Assembly: GCA_903857815.1 (NCBI GenBank)
Contig: CAIOGK010000090.1
Location: 1-5,507, forward strand
Direction: 5' to 3'
From: Candidatus Falkowiibacteriota bacterium
GTDB taxonomy: Bacteria; Patescibacteriota; Patescibacteriia; Patescibacteriales; UBA12465
DNA length: 5,507 nucleotides
Every line of letters begins with the position of its first letter. Positions within the stretch are counted from its first letter, which is position 1. Below, piece after piece: positions 1 through 4,500 of the stretch. Made by a program: the position numbers and the translations under genes. The notes beneath the pieces are model-generated. The model did no database searches and was not told the DNA's origin. It worked only from the letters and a program-made list of their open reading frames with translations.

Positions 1-27
1 TCAACTCTCCAATTACAGCCAAATCAT

Positions 28-1551
28 ATGGAATTTTTAAACTATGCCCTGTAGTTAGTCCTGGCTGCTGGCGGTTTTTTTGTTGGCTATGTATTCTACA
101 AAAAATCAGCCGAGTCTAAGGCTAATAGTGCGGGAGAAAAAGCTGAAAAAATATTAAACGAAGCTAAAACTAAAGAAAGAGAGCTGCTTCTCAAAGCTCA
201 AGATAAAGCGCTTAAAATTGTTGAGGAATCAAAACAAGAAGAAACAAAGCGTCGCAATGAAATTCATCAACTACAAAATCGCCTTGAACAAAGGGAAAGT
301 TCTTTTTCTCAAAAATTATTAGATTTACAAGAAAAACAACAAAAACTCTTTGATAAGGTTAGCGAGGTTCAAGAAATTAAAGAAAAAATTAAAGGCATTC
401 AAGACCAACAAGTTGCTAAATTAGAAGAAATCTCTGGTCTTAAAAAAGAAGAGGCTAAGGATATCTTACTAAAGGCTGAGGAAGCGAAATGCGCTGAAGA
501 TTTAATGGTTAGAATTAAAAAGTTAGAACAAGATAGTGATGATAATATTAATGACAAAGCAAAAGACATGCTCGCTCTAGCGATGCAAAGAATGGTTTCT
601 TCGTATACCGTTGAACTTACAACCACGACCATTGATTTGCCTAACGATGAAATGAAGGGTCGAATTATTGGCCGTGAAGGTAGAAATATTAAAGCAATTG
701 AAAATATGACTGGCGTCGAAATCATTGTTGATGATACGCCAAACGCCATTACTGTTTCCGGCTTCTCATTAATTAGACGCCATATTGCTAAAAAAACTTT
801 AGACTATTTAATAAAAGACGGACGTATTCATCCAACTAAAATTGAAGAGGCGGTAGAAAATGCTAAAAAAGATATTGCCCTTGATATTAAAAAGGCGGGT
901 GAAGAAGCAATGTACGAAGTTGGGGTTACGGGATTTGATCCTAAATTAGTAGCAATTCTTGGTCGTTTAAAATATAGAACCAGTTACGGTCAAAATGCTT
1001 TACGCCATTCTATCGAGGTTGCTCATTTGTGCGCCATGCTAGCCGAGGAATTAGGAGCTGATGTTACAATAGCTAAGAAAGGTGGGTTATTACATGATAT
1101 TGGAAAAGCGGTTGACCATGAGGTTCAAGGTAATCATACTGAAATTGGACGTGATATTGCTAAGAAATTTAACTTACCAGCCGAATTAATTGCCCCAATT
1201 GAAACTCATCATGAAGACCACCCAACTACTTTAGTATCAGTGATAGTAAAAGTTGCCGATGCGATATCTTCTGCTCGTCCAGGAGCTAGACGTGATAGCT
1301 TTGAAAATTATCTACAACGTTTAGAGGAGTTGGAAAAGATTGCTTTAACCTTTGAAGGCGTCGAAAAAGTCTTCGCTATTCAAGCCGGACGTGAAGTAAG
1401 AGTTTTCGTTCAACCAGAAGCGATTAATGATTTAGCAGCTCATAATTTGGCTAGGGATATTGCAAAAAAGATAGAAAATGAGTTAAAATACCCAGGAGAG
1501 ATAAAAGTTAATGTTATTCGAGAAATGAGAGCAACTGAATACGCTAGATAG
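28..1551 (+). CDS. rny: Ribonuclease Y, frame interrupted by TAG at codon 9
   Basis: RNase Y is a membrane-anchored endoribonuclease that starts mRNA decay. Read from ATG 28 through the in-frame TAG at 52-54, the product has 507 positions, close to the family's usual size of about 510-520. In order: a hydrophobic N-terminal helix (about 2-25, ending GYVFYKK), a long charged coiled coil (about 28-185), a KH domain with the GxxG motif GREG (215-218), and an HD domain with H327, the HD pair at 356-357, HH at 394-395 and a likely metal-binding Asp at 411. The C-terminus ATEYAR is family-like. No ATG, GTG or TTG lies in frame between the TAG and ATG 505. Starting at 505 would drop the anchor and nearly all of the coil, yet that stretch stays open and coil-like, so it appears to be under coding constraint. 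ATG 28 shares the start context AATCATATG with hup. Family is certain; whether this copy is intact is not. Confidence 0.9.
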
Positions 1552-1552
1552 C

Positions 1553-1581
1553 TTGATTTAACAAGAATAAAAAGCTAATAT
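1553..1581 (+). promoter_or_regulatory. Possible hup promoter giving a nearly leaderless mRNA
   Basis: TTGATT (1553-1558) and TAATAT (1576-1581) are separated by 17 bp, the ideal sigma-70 spacing; each hexamer matches consensus at four of six bases. Transcription would start at about 1588, only a few bases before the hup ATG at 1591. The region is AT-rich, so a chance match is possible, and hup may also be read through from rny, which ends 39 bp upstream. Confidence 0.35.
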
Positions 1582-1590
1582 CATAATCAT

Positions 1591-1878
1591 ATGAACAAAG
1601 CACAACTCATCGACAAAATTTCCCATGATGTCGAAGGTCTGAATAAAAAACAGGCCGAAAAAATGATTGATGTCTTCACCGACACGGTCATCGAGGAATT
1701 AAAAGAAAATCGCGAAGTAACTATCGCCGGCTTTGGAACTTTCCTAGCTCGCGTTCGTTATGCTCGTGGTGGCGTTAATCCTCAAAAGCCAAACGAAAGG
1801 ATAACCATCCCAGAAGTAAAGGTTGCTAAGTTTAAAACTGGTTATCATTTAAAGCAGGCTTTAAAAGGCAAAAGATAA
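1591..1878 (+). CDS. hup: HU-family DNA-binding protein
   Basis: This 95-residue protein matches the whole HU/IHF fold. HU is a small basic dimer that binds and bends DNA without strong sequence preference and helps compact the nucleoid. The N-terminal helices run from residue 1 to about 40 (MNKAQLIDKI, then KKQAEKMIDVF). The conserved turn GFGTF lies at 47-51. The beta-arm carries the DNA-intercalating proline in the NP pair at 63-64, and the segment 74-88 (PEVKVAKFKTGYHLK) leads into the C-terminal helix. The length is normal (HU is about 90 residues). HU rather than IHF is the natural call for a non-proteobacterial genome. The ATG start has no Shine-Dalgarno sequence; its context AATCATATG is the same as for rny. 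It is followed at once by a strong hairpin. Confidence 0.95.
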   Translation: MNKAQLIDKISHDVEGLNKKQAEKMIDVFTDTVIEELKENREVTIAGFGTFLARVRYARGGVNPQKPNERITIPEVKVAKFKTGYHLKQALKGKR

Positions 1879-1884
1879 AACAAC

Positions 1885-1931
1885 CGCCCGTAAGTAACCC
1901 TATCTTTTTTTACTTAGGGCGTGTTATTTTT
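1885..1931 (+). terminator. Hairpin with T-tract after hup
   Basis: CGCCC (1885-1889) pairs with GGGCG (1917-1921), and TAAGTAA (1891-1897) pairs with TTACTTA (1910-1916), with one bulged G at 1890. The stem has 12 base pairs around a 12-base loop. A T-rich tract (1922-1931) follows and ends one base before tRNA-Arg. The shape is that of an intrinsic terminator for hup, though its position leaves no room for a separate tRNA promoter downstream. Confidence 0.75.
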
Positions 1932-2005
1932 GCGCTCGTAGCTCAACTGGATAGAGTACTTGGCTTCGGACCAAGGGGTTGCAGGTTCAAATCCTGCCGG
2001 GCGCA
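1932..2005 (+). tRNA. tRNA-Arg (anticodon TCG)
   Basis: A full cloverleaf folds. The acceptor GCGCTCG pairs with CGGGCGC (1998-2004) with one T-G wobble. The D arm GCTC/GAGT also has one wobble. The anticodon stem CTTGG/CCAAG holds the loop CTTCGGA with anticodon TCG at 1966-1968, which reads CGA and, by wobble, other CGN arginine codons. The T arm is GCAGG/CCTGC around TTCAAAT. The discriminator is A2005 and no CCA is encoded, so the end must be added by CCA transferase. No intron is present. Confidence 0.95.
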
Positions 2006-2009
2006 CATA

Positions 2010-2025
2010 ACCGGATTTTTCCGGT
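2010..2025 (+). other. Hairpin in the spacer between two tRNA genes
   Basis: ACCGGA (2010-2015) pairs perfectly with TCCGGT (2020-2025) around a TTTT loop. It sits 5 bases after tRNA-Arg and 4 bases before the next tRNA. It has no following T-tract, so a role in separating or processing the co-transcribed tRNAs is more likely than termination. The function is inferred only. Confidence 0.5.
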
Positions 2026-2029
2026 GTTA

Positions 2030-2103
2030 GGCTGGGTAGCTCAGCTGGTTAGAGCGTAGCACTCATAACGCTAAGGTCGCGGGTTCGATTCCCGCCCCCG
2101 CCA
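2030..2103 (+). tRNA. tRNA with CAT anticodon (probably elongator Met)
   Basis: The cloverleaf has anticodon CAT at 2064-2066 in the loop CTCATAA, D stem GCTC/GAGC, T arm GCGGG/CCCGC around TTCGATT, discriminator A2103 and no encoded CCA. It is not the initiator: position 1-72 is a G-C pair and the anticodon stem lacks the three G-C pairs typical of fMet tRNA. The acceptor GGCTGGG against CCCCGCC leaves a T-C mismatch at 4:69 (T2033 against C2099), and the anticodon stem has an A-C opposition at 31:39. Elongator Met is the first choice. The Ile tRNA whose CAT anticodon is modified to lysidine cannot be excluded from sequence alone. Confidence 0.85.
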
Positions 2104-2110
2104 CTTTTAT

Positions 2111-2138
2111 TTGACAATATTTTTTTAATGTTTACAAT
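2111..2138 (+). promoter_or_regulatory. Sigma-70-type promoter of tRNA-Lys
   Basis: A perfect TTGACA (2111-2116) and TACAAT (2133-2138, five of six) are 16 bp apart. The expected start at about 2145 gives a leader of roughly 19 bases before tRNA-Lys. It begins 7 bases after the previous tRNA ends, so tRNA-Lys appears to be its own transcription unit. Confidence 0.75.
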
Positions 2139-2146
2139 ATAGATGT

Positions 2147-2159
2147 CGGCTGCAAGCCG
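2147..2159 (+). other. Leader hairpin of tRNA-Lys
   Basis: CGGCT (2147-2151) pairs with AGCCG (2155-2159) around a GCA loop. It occupies nearly the whole predicted 5' leader, between the promoter start region and tRNA base 1 at 2164. It could protect the precursor end or guide RNase P; this is inference from position. Confidence 0.45.
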
Positions 2160-2163
2160 TAAG

Positions 2164-2236
2164 GCGCTGTTAGCTCAGTTGGTAGAGCAGCTCCCTCTTA
2201 AGGAGACGGTCGCTGGTTCGAATCCAGCACGGCGCA
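2164..2236 (+). tRNA. tRNA-Lys (anticodon CTT)
   Basis: The acceptor GCGCTGT pairs with ACGGCGC (2229-2235) with one T-G wobble. The D stem is GCTC/GAGC and the T arm GCTGG/CCAGC around TTCGAAT. The anticodon loop CTCTTAA carries CTT at 2197-2199, which reads AAG. The outermost anticodon-stem position 27:43 is a G-A opposition (G2190, A2206), while the other four pairs are sound. The discriminator is A2236 and no CCA is encoded. It has its own promoter and terminator. Confidence 0.95.
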
Positions 2237-2241
2237 CATAA

Positions 2242-2271
2242 AAAACGGCTTTAAAAGCCTGTTTTAATTTT
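2242..2271 (+). terminator. Terminator of tRNA-Lys
   Basis: AAAAC (2242-2246) and GGCTT (2247-2251) pair with AAGCC (2255-2259) and GTTTT (2261-2265), with a TAA loop and one bulged T at 2260. The second arm continues into TTTTAATTTT. It starts 5 bases after the tRNA and ends 13 bases before the adk ATG, so adk may depend on read-through or on a weak start in this stretch. I see no convincing separate promoter for adk. Confidence 0.7.
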
Positions 2272-2284
2272 GTATCAGTTTTAT

Positions 2285-2866
2285 ATGCTAAACCTTATAT
2301 TTTTTGGTACACCGGGAGCCGGAAAAGGAACTCAAGCAGAAATTATCGCCGCTGAACGCAATCTTTTTCATTTATCAAGCGGTAGTATTTTACGTCAAGA
2401 AATAGAAAACGGCGAACTTGGCCCTGAAATAAAACAATATCTTGATAACGGAACGTTAGTTCCTGATAGCTTAATCACCACCATGATGCAAAAAGCTATT
2501 ACTAAAAATATTAATGGAAACGGTTTTATTTTTGATGGCTACCCAAGAAGTTTAAGCCAGGCTGAAGCTTTATATAAATTTTTTGAAAATAACAATCTTC
2601 ATCTTAATGCGGTTATAAATATAGAAATAAGTGAAGATGAGGCTAAGAAAAGGATTCTGCTGCGCGGAGAAACTTCGGGGCGCTCTGATGATAATCCAGA
2701 AGTTATTGCTCAACGTTTTAAAACTTATCACGAGCAAACAAAACCATTACTAGATTATTACGGAAAATTAGGAAAAATCATTGATATTAATGGTGAATCG
2801 GACATAGAAACTGTTGCTCAAAATATTAATCAAACGATTGAAAATATAAAAAAACCGCTTCAATAA
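2285..2866 (+). CDS. adk: Adenylate kinase, short-LID type
   Basis: Adenylate kinase interconverts ATP + AMP and 2 ADP in the cytoplasm and sets the adenylate balance. The 193-residue product begins MLNLIFFGTPGAGKGTQ, placing the P-loop at 8-16 as the family requires. The AMP-binding part has SSGSILR (31-37), GTLVPD (56-61) and FIFDGYPR (81-88, usual form DGFPR). The LID side shows R127, the GRSDD segment (132-136) and R144, and is short: it lacks the 25-30 residue insert and the cysteines of zinc-type enzymes. SGS stands where TGD is usual. A TTG at 2270 would add five residues, but it lies in the tRNA-Lys terminator and breaks the normal P-loop position, so ATG 2285 is preferred. No Shine-Dalgarno sequence is visible. 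UMP-CMP kinases are related, but the sequence is bacterial Adk-like. Confidence 0.93.
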   Translation: MLNLIFFGTPGAGKGTQAEIIAAERNLFHLSSGSILRQEIENGELGPEIKQYLDNGTLVPDSLITTMMQKAITKNINGNGFIFDGYPRSLSQAEALYKFFENNNLHLNAVINIEISEDEAKKRILLRGETSGRSDDNPEVIAQRFKTYHEQTKPLLDYYGKLGKIIDINGESDIETVAQNINQTIENIKKPLQ

Positions 2867-2880
2867 AAAGCGGTTTTTTG
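2851..2880. terminator. Shared bidirectional terminator of adk and recA
   Basis: AAAACCGCTT (2851-2860) pairs perfectly over 10 bp with AAGCGGTTTT (2868-2877) around a 7-base loop. The adk stop codon TAA (2864-2866) lies inside the loop, so the last adk codons form the first arm. T-runs follow on both strands, so the hairpin can end adk from the left and recA, which stops at 2908, from the right. Confidence 0.85.
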
Positions 2881-2907
2881 TTTTATATTTTAGGATTTAA
2901 TTTTAAT

Positions 2908-4011
2908 TTATTCAGTCTCCTTCGTAGTTATTGCCTCTTTAGAACCACCATCTTTATTAGCTTCTATTTCTTTACTTTTTACTTCAGCAATAATTGCTTT
3001 ACGAATTTCCGCTAATAATTTTTTATCATCTTTAATCATTTTTTTAGCAATCTCACGTCCGACACCTAATTTTACATCTCCAAAAGAATAGGAATTACCA
3101 TTCTTTTTTATAACATTATATTCAACTCCTAAATCTACTAAATCACCAGCAACGGAAATTCCTTCATTATACATAATATCAAATTCACAAGTCTTAAAAG
3201 GAGCAGCAACTTTATTCTTAACAATTTTTACCTTAACGCGATTACCAATAATTTTTTCACCTTGTTTAATTTGTGCAGCGCGCCTTACTTCAACGCGAAC
3301 TGAACAATAAAACTTAAGGGCATTGCCGCCAGTAGTTGTTTCCGGGCTACCAAAGAAAACGCCAATTTTATTTCTAATCTGGTTAATAAAAATAACTACC
3401 GTTTTAGTTTTACCAATAATTGCTGTTAACTTTCTTAAAGCCTGACTCATTAAACGTGCTTGTAGTCCCATGTGCTGGTCCCCCATATCACCTTCGATTT
3501 CTTTCTGAGGAACTAAAGCCGCAACAGAATCAACAACAATAACATCAACCGCGTTAGAGCGAACTAAAGTTTCAACAATTTCTAAAGCCTGCTCACCGCT
3601 ATCTGGTTGAGACAATAACATCTCTTTAATATTAACTCCAATTTTAGCAGCATAATCAGGATCAAGAGCGTGTTCCGCATCAACAAACGCCGCAATACCA
3701 CCTGTCTTTTGTACTTCAGCAACAATATGTTGCGCTAGAGTAGTTTTACCAGATGATTCAGGACCAAAAATTTCAATTACCCGACCACGAGGAACTCCGC
3801 CAATACCAAAAGCCATATCTAAAGATAAACAACCGGTTGAAATAGCATCGACGTTTGTTTTTCTTACGTCTCCAAGCTTCATAATTGAGCCTTCGCCAAA
3901 TTTATCTTTAATTTGTTGAATCGCACTCAAAGCCGCTTCATGCTTTTTATCTTGGTTAACAATTGCCACTCCGTCTAAGACGGCTTTTTTTGCTTTTTCT
4001 ACTTTAGCCAT
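2908..4011 (-). CDS. recA: RecA recombinase
   Basis: RecA forms ATP-dependent filaments on single-stranded DNA, drives strand exchange in recombinational repair, and activates LexA-type repressors where present. The 367-residue product is full length. It has the Walker A motif GPESSGKT (83-90), the catalytic Glu in DAEHALDP (E113), Walker B VIVVDS (157-162), the L1 region [20 protein letters not shown] (171-190), and the L2 region ending [13 protein letters not shown] (222-234). There is a Lys-rich N-terminal extension of about 20 residues before the usual core. The C-terminal domain is more divergent: [12 protein letters not shown] lacks the Trp common in this segment, and a short charged tail follows. 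No intein or frameshift is present. The ATG at 4011 is preceded by an AT-rich leader without a Shine-Dalgarno sequence. It lies downstream of the EndoQ-like gene and the small membrane protein on the same strand. Confidence 0.98.
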   Translation of the reverse strand: MAKVEKAKKAVLDGVAIVNQDKKHEAALSAIQQIKDKFGEGSIMKLGDVRKTNVDAISTGCLSLDMAFGIGGVPRGRVIEIFGPESSGKTTLAQHIVAEVQKTGGIAAFVDAEHALDPDYAAKIGVNIKEMLLSQPDSGEQALEIVETLVRSNAVDVIVVDSVAALVPQKEIEGDMGDQHMGLQARLMSQALRKLTAIIGKTKTVVIFINQIRNKIGVFFGSPETTTGGNALKFYCSVRVEVRRAAQIKQGEKIIGNRVKVKIVKNKVAAPFKTCEFDIMYNEGISVAGDLVDLGVEYNVIKKNGNSYSFGDVKLGVGREIAKKMIKDDKKLLAEIRKAIIAEVKSKEIEANKDGGSKEAITTKETE

Positions 4012-4055
4012 AAATTTATATACTAATTTATTAATCTTTTTAAAACTGTTAATTA

Positions 4056-4082
4056 ATTATAGCGCTAAGCAGTTAAAGCGCT
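4056..4082 (-). promoter_or_regulatory. recA promoter with duplicated AGCGCT palindrome
   Basis: On the minus strand a perfect TATAAT lies at 4061-4056, predicting a start at about 4049 and a leader of roughly 38 bases before the recA ATG. No good -35 hexamer is visible at 16-18 bp. The palindrome AGCGCT occurs at 4061-4066, touching the -10, and again at 4077-4082, about the -35 position; the copies start 16 bp apart. This spacing fits a protein bound on one DNA face, but the pair could also fold as a weak hairpin. It resembles neither the classical E. coli nor the Bacillus LexA box. Confidence 0.5.
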
Positions 4083-4126
4083 TTTAAACATAAAATAAAT
4101 AAAAAATAAATTAACGCAAATGATTT

Positions 4127-4483
4127 TTATCTAAAATTAATTTCTTTGTAAAAAATTATTCCTTCAGCATTTTGCAAAGTAAATTCCCAGCCAGAATCAG
4201 TTTTTTGAATTTGAATATATTCCTTAACTCTACTCCATACATTATTTTTTTCTGCCGCACTATCACTATCAGTAGAGACATTATCTGAAGTAGTAGCTTC
4301 AGGAGTCGTAAAAAATTTATCTACCGCAGTAATAGCAGAGGCCGTAGCTCTATATAAACCACCCTCTTTAACCGCATCCGCTTTTTCCTTATTTCCACTA
4401 TACTCTACAGAAGCAACAACGGCCAACACTAAAAAGGCAACTATGGAAAGGAGAACAAATGTTGGTTGGCGAAAATTAGACAT
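4127..4483 (-). CDS. Hypothetical single-pass membrane protein
   Basis: I do not recognise this 118-residue protein. Residues 8-26 form one strongly hydrophobic helix (FVLLSIVAFLVLAVVASV) after a short start with one Arg, so it is a signal anchor or uncleaved signal peptide; there is no lipobox Cys. Residues 27-60 are mixed and charged, 60-80 form a Ser/Thr/Asp-rich linker typical of an extracytoplasmic spacer, and 81-118 look like a small folded end with alternating polar and hydrophobic residues (SRVKEYIQIQ, then GWEFTLQNAEGIIFYKEINF). By the positive-inside rule the C-terminal part should lie outside the membrane. It starts 17 bp after the EndoQ-like gene and ends 115 bp before recA, so it is probably co-transcribed with the former. 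The frame, spacing and membrane segment make it a real gene; its function is unknown. Confidence 0.8.
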   Translation of the reverse strand: MSNFRQPTFVLLSIVAFLVLAVVASVEYSGNKEKADAVKEGGLYRATASAITAVDKFFTTPEATTSDNVSTDSDSAAEKNNVWSRVKEYIQIQKTDSGWEFTLQNAEGIIFYKEINFR

Positions 4484-4500
4484 AATATTATATTGCTAAC

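Noticed and set aside
399..749. Open frame on the minus strand opposite rny
   Set aside because: It is antisense to the coiled-coil and KH coding region, has a low-complexity Ser/Leu/Ile composition and matches no family.
28..1551. Alternative genetic code as the explanation for the TAG in rny
   Set aside because: TAG is used as the true stop of the same gene, and no in-frame TGA occurs in any main gene, so neither TAG nor TGA reassignment is supported.
2030..2103. Initiator fMet tRNA
   Set aside because: Position 1-72 is a normal G-C pair and the anticodon stem lacks the three consecutive G-C pairs of initiators.
2270..2284. TTG at 2270 as an upstream start for adk
   Set aside because: It lies in the T-tract of the tRNA-Lys terminator and would move the P-loop away from its usual position; ATG 2285 fits the family.
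4449..4479. GGAG followed by ATG (4459-4461) on the plus strand, the best Shine-Dalgarno-like start in the window
   Set aside because: The frame ends after six codons and lies antisense to the membrane-helix codons of the hypothetical protein.
4487..4492. TATAAT on the minus strand just before the hypothetical protein
   Set aside because: It is only 3 bases from the ATG, so transcription would begin inside the coding region; co-transcription with the upstream gene is simpler.
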